64,000 bases of DNA from Taibaiella koreensis (GCF_003545715.1 NZ_QVNU01000009.1:62001-126000); one strand, 5' to 3'; numbered from the stretch's first letter, positions 8,958-17,036 are shown. Numbers and translations are program-made. The notes: a model not told the origin generated them from the letters alone.

Positions 8958-10055
8958 TTATAGGCCGGGTTCTGTATCGTTATTGCCGGTCCGGAACCCG
9001 ATAGGGCCTGTGTTTCGTTTCCTTCTTTCCTCTGCCACATAATCCCTGCATCCGTTGCAGATCACCTCCGGCAAAATACCGGCCTCCTTTATGGTCCAGG
9101 GGACGTTTTTTATAGGCCAGTCACAATCTTTGTTATAGGCTTTGTGCATTTGTGCCGTTTCATTGGTTTGTCTGAAATCGTTGCACCAGTAAGCATGGCC
9201 CAGCCGGTAATTATTAAAAAAATCGTCGGCATTGGCAAATAAGGCATGGACATAAGCAGAGGCTTTGAGGATATGTTCCCAGGCTTTTTGCTCCGGGATG
9301 ATCCCGGCCATGAAGGAAGACCGGGATAGCTCAACTACCCGCTGGAGGTCGAATGCCCATACCAGGGCGGCAGGTCTGCTGCCCTGTGCTGCACCACAGC
9401 CCAGGACATACGATCCGGGCAATTGCGTGAGCTCTGCCTGCCGCGCAACCAGGGCATCCCTGTCCGGAACAGCCATGAGCTGCATATCGGCAGCGAAGCG
9501 CTTGCTGTGCAGGCCTTCGAAAAGGGCTTCTATCCTTTCGGAATAAGACTTTTCGGAGAGCACGGCCCAGGCCTGGTCGGTTCCGGCCAGCCGGTCTTCT
9601 TTTGTAGTAGGGATAAAGGTGGTGAACCGGACGCCTGAAGGTAACCTCACTTCGCTGGGCCAGTATTCCAGTGTTTCTGTCCAGCTGCCGGTGTGGTAGC
9701 CGTAATGCGCTTCCAGCTGCAGCGATTCCCGCTTTTCGGCGGGTAGCCAGCTGAGTCCTCCGGCCAGGCGGTAGTATTTTTTCTGCTCTGCCCGGTTTTT
9801 GTACAGCAGCTTTCTCATGATGCCGATCAACAAAGCCGCGCACAAGAGCACCACCGCGCCCGATACCGTATACATGGTAAGTGTTTCTATCCTGCCGATG
9901 GCCGCCAGTCTTCTGGTTACGGTAATGATGATAGCTACCGGCACAGCCACGAGCAAAATGACGGCGTACGCAATAGTACCTTGCCGGCCATTTCCGGCCG
10001 CCGGCCTGGGCCGGATAGCCCGTTCGCCCGGGTGATTCTGAAGAAAAACGGACAT
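8958..10055 (-). CDS. DUF1266-containing membrane protein
   Basis: 365 residues. Two membrane segments lie near the N-terminus (TIAYAVILLVAVPVAIIITV, then YTVSGAVVLLCAALLIGIM). The C-terminal half matches the DUF1266 pattern: VWAFDLQRVVELSRSSFMAG, then EQKAWEHILKASAYVHALF, FFNNYRLGHAYWCNDF and DCDWPIKNVPW. DUF1266 proteins (such as E. coli YbeU/YbeR) have no established biochemical role. The DUF1266 part presumably faces the cytoplasm. The gene lies 33 bases upstream of the WG-like lipoprotein and 140 bases downstream of a small lipoprotein, all in one direction. The domain call is from pattern memory and would need an HMM search. Confidence 0.65.
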   Translation of the reverse strand: MSVFLQNHPGERAIRPRPAAGNGRQGTIAYAVILLVAVPVAIIITVTRRLAAIGRIETLTMYTVSGAVVLLCAALLIGIMRKLLYKNRAEQKKYYRLAGGLSWLPAEKRESLQLEAHYGYHTGSWTETLEYWPSEVRLPSGVRFTTFIPTTKEDRLAGTDQAWAVLSEKSYSERIEALFEGLHSKRFAADMQLMAVPDRDALVARQAELTQLPGSYVLGCGAAQGSRPAALVWAFDLQRVVELSRSSFMAGIIPEQKAWEHILKASAYVHALFANADDFFNNYRLGHAYWCNDFRQTNETAQMHKAYNKDCDWPIKNVPWTIKEAGILPEVICNGCRDYVAEERRKRNTGPIGFRTGNNDTEPGL

Positions 10056-10195
10056 AGATATTGCTGTTGTGGTAAAGACATAGATGCCTATCCCGGAATG
10101 GAAATGAAAATACTACTGCTTACTTGCCGGAAGGATACGGATAGTGCCGGCGCGGCAATCGCGCTTTCAGATTGCCTGCATTAAAGTATCCTGTT

Positions 10196-10645
10196 TCAGG
10201 GATTCCGGACAAAGATCTGCTCGTCAAGACTGCGCCGCTTCTCACCGGAAGCGCTTACAGAAGTTTCGTCATGGGTCAGGCTCATGCGATCGTTGCTATA
10301 CCATTTCAGTCCGAAGAAGTATGCCTGGCTGCCTTGCCGGATCAGGAGCTCATCGCCGACGATAGAATAGCCGTATTGCTCCGGCTCGCCCTGGGTATTA
10401 AGGGTGAGGGTATCGCCGCTAAAGGTATAGACGATATCTCCCGCATCGTAGGTGTTGGTATCATGATACTTTAAAGTGTCATTTACATAATACCGTTCTA
10501 TGCTCATTTCCAGGTACCAGCTGCCTTGCAGCAGGGTATCTGTTACAGGCGGCGTATCGTTGCCGGGCGTTACGGGGTTGTCTTTTTTGCTGCAGGCGGC
10601 AAGCCCAATAGCGCCACATAGTAAGATAATGATGATCTTCTTCAT
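10196..10645 (-). CDS. Small lipoprotein, lipocalin-like
   Basis: 149 residues. The signal MKKIIIILLCGAIGLAACSK has its lipobox cysteine at residue 18, and is followed by an unstructured linker (KKDNPVTPGNDTPPVTDT). The mature part, LLQGSWYLEMSIERYY through GDIVYTFSGDTLTLNTQG and YFFGLKWYSNDRMSLTHD, has the alternating strands and GxW start of the lipocalin-like domain often seen in Bacteroidota lipoproteins. Ligand and role are unknown. A 20-base perfect palindrome lies 35 bases upstream of the start codon (10680-10699), placed as an operator would be. Confidence 0.65.
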   Translation of the reverse strand: MKKIIIILLCGAIGLAACSKKDNPVTPGNDTPPVTDTLLQGSWYLEMSIERYYVNDTLKYHDTNTYDAGDIVYTFSGDTLTLNTQGEPEQYGYSIVGDELLIRQGSQAYFFGLKWYSNDRMSLTHDETSVSASGEKRRSLDEQIFVRNP

Positions 10646-10679
10646 TGTTGTTTCGTTTAATTGATCAGGATTATTTTAT

Positions 10680-10699
10680 CTGACTATTCGAATAGTCAG
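10680..10699. promoter_or_regulatory. 20-base perfect palindrome, candidate operator
   Basis: CTGACTATTCGAATAGTCAG is its own reverse complement. It sits between the stop of the DUF6985-like gene (10718) and the start of the lipocalin-like gene (10645). Its core ACTATTCGAATAGT differs from the palindrome at 11733-11746 only at one symmetric pair. No T-run follows, so a terminator is less likely than an operator. Confidence 0.55.
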
Positions 10700-10717
10700 G
10701 TTACTTTAATTTCGAGG

Positions 10718-11713
10718 CTATGCCTCTATCATGCCATCGCCCTGCCAGCCCAGGATATGCCCGTCGCTGGCGCTCACACGAATGAGACGGCCCTCTTTGT
10801 TATAGACCAACTGCAGCCCGTGCTCCTGTTCCCAGTCGCAACGGCATACCAGCTGCAGGTAAATGCCTTTGTCCTGGTAAGGTTCCCGGCTGACATACAT
10901 ATGGGTACAGGTCACGAACTGCCATACGGCTTCCGGGGCCTTCATATGCCAAAGCGCATCATCGTCCTCATCGTAGCCGATAGCATCCAGGAAGTCCATG
11001 CAATTGCGGTACACATGATGAGATATGGTCAGCCGGTCGATCGGTGTTTTGGCCAGGAAAGCGGCCAGCAGTACATCTGCTTCTGCGATAAAGGTGCTGT
11101 CTTCATTTGGGTTCAGATCCATGAAAGTGAAGGGTAGTGCCTTCCCATCCCAGAAAGGAATGGCGATCTCCTCAGAAATCCACCAGTCTTCAAAATCGCC
11201 CTGATGCAAGGTCCCGATCACCGTCGAGTCTATACTGGTTTGGGTAATCGGGACTGTTTTTTTGACAGGACGGCGTTCATTACTGAGTGCTGCAAAGGCA
11301 GCTATTCTTTCAGCTTCCGTGCGGGACGCTATATTGTTCATCTTCTCCCCGAGCTCCCATCTGTTAGTCACCCGCGTTAACTCCTGTGAGCTGATGGTCA
11401 CCGCGAAATCCGAAATGTCTTTATCGTAACGGATCGATATCCCTGTATAGCTAAGGCCGGCTGGCAGGATGAAATAAGTGTAGCTCGTCGCCGTATAACA
11501 GGCCAGGCCCATACGGTAGCCTTCCGCCGGATAGTCAGGATCATCTGTACTGCAATTAAGCTGCGGATGGTACCGTCGCAGGATCATGAGCAGGCTGTCG
11601 TCCCGGCTGAAAGCCGCCAGAGGGTAATTTTTGATAAAGTCCCTTATTTTTTTTGTCCTCTTGAATAAAATATCTTCTCCGGGGTCTTCGAGTTCCCATC
11701 CGTTCATAAGCAT
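10718..11713 (-). CDS. DUF6985-like hypothetical protein
   Basis: 331 residues with no signal peptide or membrane segment, so probably cytoplasmic. The second half resembles DUF6985: DFEDWWISEEIAIPFWDGKA, then FIAEADVLLAAFLAK, AVWQFVTCTHMYVSREPY and YLQLVCRCDWEQEHGLQLVY with a closing GRLIRVSASDGHI. That family is mostly annotated as hypothetical or linked to toxin-immunity neighbourhoods; the link is weak here because no toxin gene is visible. The N-terminal 150 residues are unrecognised. A second ATG at 11707 is an equally good start. A 14-base palindrome (11733-11746) lies 20 bases upstream. Confidence 0.55.
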   Translation of the reverse strand: MLMNGWELEDPGEDILFKRTKKIRDFIKNYPLAAFSRDDSLLMILRRYHPQLNCSTDDPDYPAEGYRMGLACYTATSYTYFILPAGLSYTGISIRYDKDISDFAVTISSQELTRVTNRWELGEKMNNIASRTEAERIAAFAALSNERRPVKKTVPITQTSIDSTVIGTLHQGDFEDWWISEEIAIPFWDGKALPFTFMDLNPNEDSTFIAEADVLLAAFLAKTPIDRLTISHHVYRNCMDFLDAIGYDEDDDALWHMKAPEAVWQFVTCTHMYVSREPYQDKGIYLQLVCRCDWEQEHGLQLVYNKEGRLIRVSASDGHILGWQGDGMIEA

Positions 11714-11732
11714 GATCTTTTAGTATTTAGCG

Positions 11733-11746
11733 ACTATCCGGATAGT
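11733..11746. promoter_or_regulatory. 14-base perfect palindrome matching the one at 10680
   Basis: ACTATCCGGATAGT is a perfect palindrome 20 bases upstream of the DUF6985-like start codon. Together with the 10680-10699 site it defines a shared pattern ACTATYCGRATAGT. No third copy was seen in the window. Confidence 0.5.
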
Positions 11747-11762
11747 ATTTAATCTTGACCGG

Positions 11763-11933
11763 TTACCAATTGTCTGCAAATCTGCATTCCTCCGGCTGCT
11801 GTTTCCATTCCTTGTAAGGCATTCCCAGCTGCAGGTCGTAGCGCGGGTTATTCATATCCTTTTTATCTGACTGATCGGGAAACAGCGGCTAAGCCGGGCG
11901 GAAAGACAACAGGATATACAGAAGGGTGCGCAT
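11763..11933 (-). pseudogene. Small secreted-protein gene broken by an in-frame TAG
   Basis: From the ATG at 11933 the frame reads MRTLLYILLSFRPA, a TAG at codon 15 (11889-11891), then continues in the same frame through PLFPDQSDKKD and ends RFADNW at a TAA (11763-11765). The total is 56 codons. The N-terminus looks like a short signal peptide and the part after the stop (MNNPRYDLQLGMPYKEWKQQ) reads like protein. An internal ATG at 11855 could still give a 30-residue product. It lies within a run of small lipoprotein genes, so a decayed sibling is likely. With so short a frame, chance cannot be excluded. Confidence 0.4.
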
Positions 11934-11973
11934 AGATTTTGGTTTTGATCACAATGGCGACAGGGTAGGGGCC

Positions 11974-12393
11974 TTATTGTTTTTTTAGAGTGAAATAGAA
12001 TTCCGTTACTTCAGATGATTCCTCGATCTGCATTTTTCCTTCCATATTCCGGTAAGGTGTCTTCATCTCCGAAGTGAGTGTTGTGTGCCGTTGGTCTTCT
12101 TTAAATCCAGCGGCGTATTCATTGCCGGTAAAGGTCCAGCTGCCCCAGTGACGGATTACGCCTGGAGCCGCGGTATCTCTGTCGGTGGCGCCGAGCTCAT
12201 AATAATGCATCTGTCCGCCAGGTTCATTCAGGACGGCGATATAGATATCGACGCCGGCCATACCGCTGACGTATCCTTTGTAATAGCCCGAAATGTCGGG
12301 CTGCGGCCCGGGCTCATATTTTTCTCCTCTGCAGGACAGCAATACTACGGGCAGCAATCCCATCAGGTAAAATCCTACCTCTTTCCTTTTCAT
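11974..12393 (-). CDS. Small lipoprotein, unknown function
   Basis: 139 residues. The signal MKRKEVGFYLMGLLPVVLLS is followed directly by the lipobox cysteine at residue 21 (LLSCRGEKYEPGPQPD). The mature region (DISGYYKGYVSGMAGVDIYI, then IRHWGSWTFTGNEYAAGFKE and closing strands) is rich in beta-strand and has a GYYKGY/GSWTF pattern reminiscent of small lipocalin-like barrels, but no family was recognised. The start codon lies inside a 12-base palindrome CATACCGGTATG (12391-12402). Same direction as its neighbours. Confidence 0.6.
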   Translation of the reverse strand: MKRKEVGFYLMGLLPVVLLSCRGEKYEPGPQPDISGYYKGYVSGMAGVDIYIAVLNEPGGQMHYYELGATDRDTAAPGVIRHWGSWTFTGNEYAAGFKEDQRHTTLTSEMKTPYRNMEGKMQIEESSEVTEFYFTLKKQ

Positions 12394-12515
12394 ACCGGTA
12401 TGTTTTTATTGGTCATTTGAAACAGCGTTCCGCTCCATGCCCGATCAGCAATCGTTTTGATAGGCGCCGCCGGTTTCCTAAACATTACCTATTGATTCAT
12501 CGCTATACTCCTGGT

Positions 12516-13001
12516 TTAATCCGTCCACAGGCTGATCAATATTTTATTGTCCAGGTAATAAGCTTTGCCGTGCGCCCCTTTGAAAAAGAAGTCGGGATTG
12601 CCGCGATAGCCCCTGGTGGTATGTGCCAGTTCATCTGATACTTCCTGATCGAGCCAGTCGAACCGGAATGCAACCCTGTTTGTATCCGGTAATAAATGAC
12701 TGAGGCCGCTGAGCCGTTTAAAGGTTGCCGTATCAAAGTAGAGCAGGGCTTCTACAAAATAATCGGAAGGACCCGGAATATCGATCCGTCCTTGTGCCGC
12801 ATTATTACGGAACAGGTAACGGAATTTGACTTTTTGAGGCCGGTACCGGCTAAGATCGATGAGCTTGCCCAATTCTTCTGTGCTGGTCGAAACCATTTCC
12901 GTTTTCTTCCCATCTTCCCGTATGCTGTCTCCTTGTGTGCAGGATGAAAGGCCACAGGCAAGCTGGCTCAATAGCAAAGATGTAATGCAGAAAATTTTCA
13001 T
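12516..13001 (-). CDS. Small lipoprotein, unknown function
   Basis: 161 residues. The signal MKIFCITSLLLSQLACGLSS leads to a lipobox with the cysteine at residue 21 (LSSCTQGDS); an earlier cysteine at 16 is a less likely anchor. The mature part (KFRYLFRNNAAQGRIDIPGP, YFVEALLYFDTATFKRLSGL, NPDFFFKGAHGKAYYLDNKI) is a mixed alpha/beta protein of no family I recognise. It lies 122 bases upstream of the 139-residue lipoprotein gene on the same strand, and 49 bases downstream of the DUF4870 gene. Confidence 0.6.
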   Translation of the reverse strand: MKIFCITSLLLSQLACGLSSCTQGDSIREDGKKTEMVSTSTEELGKLIDLSRYRPQKVKFRYLFRNNAAQGRIDIPGPSDYFVEALLYFDTATFKRLSGLSHLLPDTNRVAFRFDWLDQEVSDELAHTTRGYRGNPDFFFKGAHGKAYYLDNKILISLWTD

Positions 13002-13050
13002 GTGTTGTTATTGGTCTGTGGTGCATGCAGCCGGATGGTGAGTCCCGGCA

Positions 13051-13383
13051 TTAAGCGAGGAATCCCATTTTCCGTTCAAAAAATTTGCCCACCAGCGGTA
13101 CGGGTTTGCATACTTCGTTGGCGGCATTGATAATACCCATCACCAGCAGAATAAGCTCCAGTATACCAACGATCGTTGCGACGATGGCAATAGCCGGAAC
13201 AATGAAGACAATTGCGGATGTAACTATCGACAGGATAACAAATACGATAAAAAGACCAAGCGATTGCTCCAGGTGATATTGGACCAGCTGGCTTCTTTGC
13301 GCCTGGCCCTTATGGGAGACATAGGCAATGATCCATCCGATGATGGTGAGATACGAGACAATTGCAAGCGTTTTGTTGCTCAT
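13051..13383 (-). CDS. DUF4870/Tic20-like small membrane protein
   Basis: 110 residues with a first membrane segment (LAIVSYLTIIGWIIAYVSHK), an amphipathic stretch (SQLVQYHLEQSLGLFIVFVI) and further segments (IVFIVPAIAIVATIVGILEL, ILLVMGIINAANE). The pattern of a short loop followed by HLEQSLGLF and a terminal basic tail fits DUF4870. The role of the family is unknown. A well-spaced Bacteroidota-type promoter lies upstream (13417-13449). It is the first gene of the minus-strand lipoprotein run and is divergent from the TPR/LuxR regulator at 13586. Confidence 0.75.
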   Translation of the reverse strand: MSNKTLAIVSYLTIIGWIIAYVSHKGQAQRSQLVQYHLEQSLGLFIVFVILSIVTSAIVFIVPAIAIVATIVGILELILLVMGIINAANEVCKPVPLVGKFFERKMGFLA

Positions 13384-13416
13384 AAAAAATGTTATTTGAT
13401 GAAGAAAGAACTAAAG

Positions 13417-13449
13417 CAAAGATGTGGGATGGAGCAGGTGTTTACCAAA
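13417..13449 (-). promoter_or_regulatory. Candidate Bacteroidota-type promoter for the DUF4870 gene
   Basis: On the minus strand a -33 box TTTG (13449-13446) is followed after 21 bases by CATCTTTG (13424-13417), one mismatch from TAnnTTTG. The predicted transcript would start about 25-30 bases before the ATG at 13383. Confidence 0.5.
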
Positions 13450-13455
13450 AAAGGA

Positions 13456-13507
13456 GCGTCTACAAAGCGTCTACAGTTTGGTTAATTACTGATTATAAAG
13501 CGTCTAC
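13456..13507. promoter_or_regulatory. Three direct GCGTCTAC repeats spaced by multiples of 11 bp
   Basis: GCGTCTAC occurs at 13456-13463, 13467-13474 and 13500-13507, so the start-to-start distances are 11 and 33 bases, about one and three helical turns. All three lie between the candidate promoters of the divergent DUF4870 and TPR/LuxR genes. The same-face phasing suggests cooperative binding of a regulator. Confidence 0.5.
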
Positions 13508-13525
13508 GGATTTGTAACGCTTTGA

Positions 13526-13563
13526 GTTGACAGCAGGTGTTTCGAAGTCTTTATGTATTTTTG
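13526..13563 (+). promoter_or_regulatory. Candidate promoter for the TPR/LuxR regulator
   Basis: A TTGACA-like -33 element (13527-13532) is followed after 23 bases by TATTTTTG (13556-13563), an exact TAnnTTTG -7 match. The start codon follows at 13586. The spacing is slightly longer than usual. Confidence 0.45.
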
Positions 13564-13585
13564 CCGGGTAATAAAATAAGAAAAG

Positions 13586-15445
13586 ATGCCGCAGCAGCAG
13601 GGCTATATAAAGTGGAAAGGAAGATGGGGACGAGGGTACCGGTGGGCTGGTTGCTTTATCGGTATGTTTCTTTTTTGTAATGTTATTGCGGCGCAGTCCT
13701 TCATCGTCGATTCGCTACGGGCGCTGCTTGCTCAGCCTGGCTTGAAACCGGAAACCCGCTCACTCCTCCTGGCACAGAAGGGCCGTAGCTTGTTTGAAAC
13801 CGATATGCCGGCGGCGTTAAGAGATGTGCGGGAGGCAATAAGGCTCGGGAGCACTTTTCGTGACGGACAATACCAGGCCTTCGGTCTGGCCAATATGGCC
13901 TACCTGGACGTACAACAGGACAGCCTGCTGCTGGCCCGGCGTCATATCGACAGTGCACTGGCACTCATCCAGCAGAGTGGCAATAAGGTGATAATGGGCT
14001 ATGTATGGCTACGCAAGGGGTGGTTGGAATACATTGTTGAGAGCGCCGACCAGGCCACCGGTAGTCTGCTCAAGGCACTTGCCCGGCTGGAGGGGCGGGG
14101 CGCTTACGAATATGAAAGCCTTTGCTACCATTATCTGGCCAGTATTTATGCTGATCTGAAAGACGGGCAAAAGATGGAAAAATATACCCGCCTGAGCCTG
14201 GAGGCAGCTGAAAAAGCGCAGAACCCGGATGTGCTGTGCGTTGCCTACCTGGCCCGGGGCTCCTATTTTATGCAGCAGTTCCGGCTGCATCCCCCCCAAA
14301 GGCAGTTGCTCAGCGAGGCCTTGGGTTGTAATCGTAGGATACTGGCCCTGGCCCGTGTGCGCCCCGACCGCATCCTGAATCATAGTACCGTCGCCGCCGC
14401 TGCATTGAATATCGCTAATAGCTACTGGGAATTTTTTCCGGGAGCAGGCAAAGACAGCGCTGTACACTATATCAACCAGGCGCTCGAGATCGCCCGCCCC
14501 ATTCGGCACGAAGAGGTGATCGCCAATTGCTACGGCATCCTAAGCGAATACGAGATCGCCGACGGCCATTATGCAGCCGCAGAAAGGCTGTTCCTGCAAG
14601 GGCTGGCCGATGTACAACAGAGCGCCAGCAGCAGCAGCCAGGTGAAAGCAAAAATGCTGCGGGGGCTGGCCACCGTGGCAGAAAAAAGTGGTAACAAAGA
14701 CAAAGCGCTGCGGTATTACAAGGAATACCTGCGCTTTGCACAGGAGGCCTATGATGCCGGAAAACTGGCAATCGTACAAAAGCTGGAAGTACAGTATGAA
14801 TCGGAAAGGAAAGACAGGGAGCTGGAAGTATTGCAGGAGCGCGCGGCGTTTAACCGCAGGCTCAACTATATCTATATAGGCCTGGCGGCAGCCAGTCTGC
14901 TGGCCCTGGTCTTCCTGTTCCGGTCCTACCATTTCCGGCTGCGTGCCTCGATACAGCAGCAGCAGCTGCGCGCAGAAGAAGCGGCCCGCCTGAAAGCGGA
15001 GCAGGAGCTGCTCCAGGAGCGGCAGGAACGCCTGCAGAAGGAGCTGCTGGCAGGCAGCCTGCAGGTAGAGGAGAAAAAGGACCTGTTGCATGCCTTGCGC
15101 GACAAGCTGGGTGAGCAGACCGAAGACCTGCCACTAAAAGGGCAGGTAGAGCGTATGATCAGGGAAACACAGCGTATGGACGAAGATTTTGAGCTGACCA
15201 AGGCCAGGCTTGTCGATATCCATCCCGAATTCTTTACCCGCCTGCAGCAACAAGCGGCTCATTCGCTTACCCGACTGGACCTGAAATACTGCTCTTATAT
15301 CCTGATGGGATTGTCCAACAAGGAAGTCGCGTTACGGTTGGGTATCGATCCCAAAAGCATCCGTATGGCGCGGTACCGCATCAAGCAGAAGCTGCAATTG
15401 GATAAAGAAGATAACCTCGACGAGGTGATCCGGAAAATGGCCTGA
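13586..15445 (+). CDS. TPR-repeat membrane regulator with LuxR-type C-terminal HTH
   Basis: 619 residues. A signal/anchor near residues 18-36 (WAGCFIGMFLFCNVIAAQSF) leads into TPR-like helical repeats (AALRDVREAIRLGSTFRDGQ, LARRHIDSALALIQQSG, DSAVHYINQALEIARPIRHE, DKALRYYKEYLRFAQEAYDA). A membrane segment IYIGLAAASLLALVFLFRSY (about 430-450) is followed by a glutamate- and arginine-rich coiled coil. The C-terminus DLKYCSYILMGLSNKEVALR with LGIDPKSIRMARYRIKQKL is a helix-turn-helix similar to that of LuxR/GerE proteins. The layout (periplasmic TPR sensor, coiled coil, cytoplasmic HTH) is a known Bacteroidota one-component architecture. Its divergent partner is a DUF4870 gene. Target genes are unknown. 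Confidence 0.85.
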   Translation: MPQQQGYIKWKGRWGRGYRWAGCFIGMFLFCNVIAAQSFIVDSLRALLAQPGLKPETRSLLLAQKGRSLFETDMPAALRDVREAIRLGSTFRDGQYQAFGLANMAYLDVQQDSLLLARRHIDSALALIQQSGNKVIMGYVWLRKGWLEYIVESADQATGSLLKALARLEGRGAYEYESLCYHYLASIYADLKDGQKMEKYTRLSLEAAEKAQNPDVLCVAYLARGSYFMQQFRLHPPQRQLLSEALGCNRRILALARVRPDRILNHSTVAAAALNIANSYWEFFPGAGKDSAVHYINQALEIARPIRHEEVIANCYGILSEYEIADGHYAAAERLFLQGLADVQQSASSSSQVKAKMLRGLATVAEKSGNKDKALRYYKEYLRFAQEAYDAGKLAIVQKLEVQYESERKDRELEVLQERAAFNRRLNYIYIGLAAASLLALVFLFRSYHFRLRASIQQQQLRAEEAARLKAEQELLQERQERLQKELLAGSLQVEEKKDLLHALRDKLGEQTEDLPLKGQVERMIRETQRMDEDFELTKARLVDIHPEFFTRLQQQAAHSLTRLDLKYCSYILMGLSNKEVALRLGIDPKSIRMARYRIKQKLQLDKEDNLDEVIRKMA

Positions 15446-15470
15446 GTGTTGTGCGGCTATGTGCTCTGGC

Positions 15471-17036
15471 TTATTCATCCATAAATTCCGTTTTCGTCTT
15501 CAGGTTCAGCCATCCTTTTTTGCCACCGGGTAAAGTGAAGCGGATAAAATCTGCCCATACTGTCATCGATGTATATACGGCGTCCTGCTGTATGGGATAA
15601 ATGCCACCCAGGCCATTGCGATAGATCTTAAAAAAATCACCGTGCTTCAGCGGAACAATACTGTCAAACATCACCGGTAGCAACTGTTTGGGTATCAAGG
15701 CCCTGCCTTCATGGAAGGTATCGCGTTCATACCGGCGTAACTTAGGGTCGATGTCGGGCCATTCGGGTTCGGGAAGACGATACAACCCGTACCGCATTCC
15801 TTTCCTTATGGCCAACCACTGATAGCGTTCGCTGGATTCGAGGTCGCGGATGCATAACGGAATCAATTCATCGGTCCTCAGACCGGTATCTGGTACAATA
15901 GGGTTTTTTTGTTTCAGGAAAGGGTCACGATGTATGGTGAACAGAAAATAAGGCTTGGTGCTATCCTTCCGGTCGAGCCAATAGTTCGAGGGATCGTATC
16001 GCTGATAAGCCCCGAAATTCCCTATATATTTTTGATCCGGCCCCACGATACCCTGGTTGTCCAGCGTCACTACCGTATTGCCGGTAAGCACAAAGGCCAG
16101 CGGTCCGCTGACCGTGTAGGAACGGGCATCGGCGACCAGCAACTGCAGGAAATAGTTATACACTTCGATAGACTTTCCCTTCCGGGCAAATATAAAGGTG
16201 GCGCCCCGCTCGATTTCATCATAAGTACCGGGCAACAGGGGAAGGTTAAAGTCGCCTGTAAGGCGGTAGTGGTCGTCTTGGGTATCAAGATCGTAATAGG
16301 ACTGCTGAATGGAGCGATCGGCCGACTCAAATACCTTGCGTGTACGGGAAGCATCCCGTTGCCAGGACTTATCGGCAGGAGCATGCCCGGCACTATTGCC
16401 CGGGAAGAAGTCGTAGATAAATAACCGGTCGCCATCCCTGCAGGGAATAAGATATCCCTGGTCACGATCAAAAATGGCGGCATACTTATCCTTGTCTAAA
16501 CGAAGCAGGCAAAATCCCTGGGGAAAATACCGGTCGTCGGTGTCCCATTCCTTTATGGTCCCGTTCTCATCCTGCCTGGCCACCCACTTGGTGGTCTCCC
16601 TGACCAGCATCACCGAGGGCGTGCCGGGCTGCAGACTGGTGAAAATAGTATCGGCATTATCCGGCTCTTTTCTTGCTCCAAACTGGTTTCCGGAGAGGTA
16701 AGCATAGAAAGATACGCTGCTGTAGGAACGGATATGCTTTACGGGCAGCAATACCGTACCGCTATCGGATATGCTGGCCATTGTTTTGACCATGCTATCT
16801 ATACGTACCGAGGGCGTATAGCCGGGAGCGGTACCGAAGCCAACGACTACTTCTTTGTACTGCTTCCCCGTTTTCTGGTAGAACAAAAGCGTTCCTTTTC
16901 CCTTTTTTATAGCAACAATGTCTACCTTACCCAGGTCCAGAAGCTGCTGCGCCGGCAAGTTGCCGGACCAGAACAGCAGTTGGAGCAGTAACAGGACGCC
17001 ACATCGGGACGCCCATATCGGCAGGTAACGGCACAT
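15471..17036 (-). CDS. Secreted protein of unknown function, WG-like C-terminus
   Basis: 521 residues. The N-terminus MCRYLPIWASRCGVLLLLQL leads to a signal peptidase site near NLPAQQ, so the protein is exported without a lipobox. The mature part has repeated beta-hairpin elements, for instance FLLRLDKDKYAAIFDRDQGY-like turns (CLLRLDKDKYAAIFDRDQGY), TFIFARKGKSIEVYNYFLQL and near the end GLGGIYPIQQDAVYTSMTVW with FTLPGGKKGWLNLKTKTEF. The last resembles a WG repeat. It converges with the TPR/LuxR gene, with 25 bases between stop codons. No family was assigned with confidence; a second WG-like protein occurs at 7722-8924. Confidence 0.6.
   Translation of the reverse strand: MCRYLPIWASRCGVLLLLQLLFWSGNLPAQQLLDLGKVDIVAIKKGKGTLLFYQKTGKQYKEVVVGFGTAPGYTPSVRIDSMVKTMASISDSGTVLLPVKHIRSYSSVSFYAYLSGNQFGARKEPDNADTIFTSLQPGTPSVMLVRETTKWVARQDENGTIKEWDTDDRYFPQGFCLLRLDKDKYAAIFDRDQGYLIPCRDGDRLFIYDFFPGNSAGHAPADKSWQRDASRTRKVFESADRSIQQSYYDLDTQDDHYRLTGDFNLPLLPGTYDEIERGATFIFARKGKSIEVYNYFLQLLVADARSYTVSGPLAFVLTGNTVVTLDNQGIVGPDQKYIGNFGAYQRYDPSNYWLDRKDSTKPYFLFTIHRDPFLKQKNPIVPDTGLRTDELIPLCIRDLESSERYQWLAIRKGMRYGLYRLPEPEWPDIDPKLRRYERDTFHEGRALIPKQLLPVMFDSIVPLKHGDFFKIYRNGLGGIYPIQQDAVYTSMTVWADFIRFTLPGGKKGWLNLKTKTEFMDE

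Noticed and set aside
12391-12402. CATACCGGTATG palindrome at a lipoprotein start codon
   Set aside because: Only 12 bases, not matching the ACTATYCGRATAGT pair, and overlapping the start codon; likely chance.
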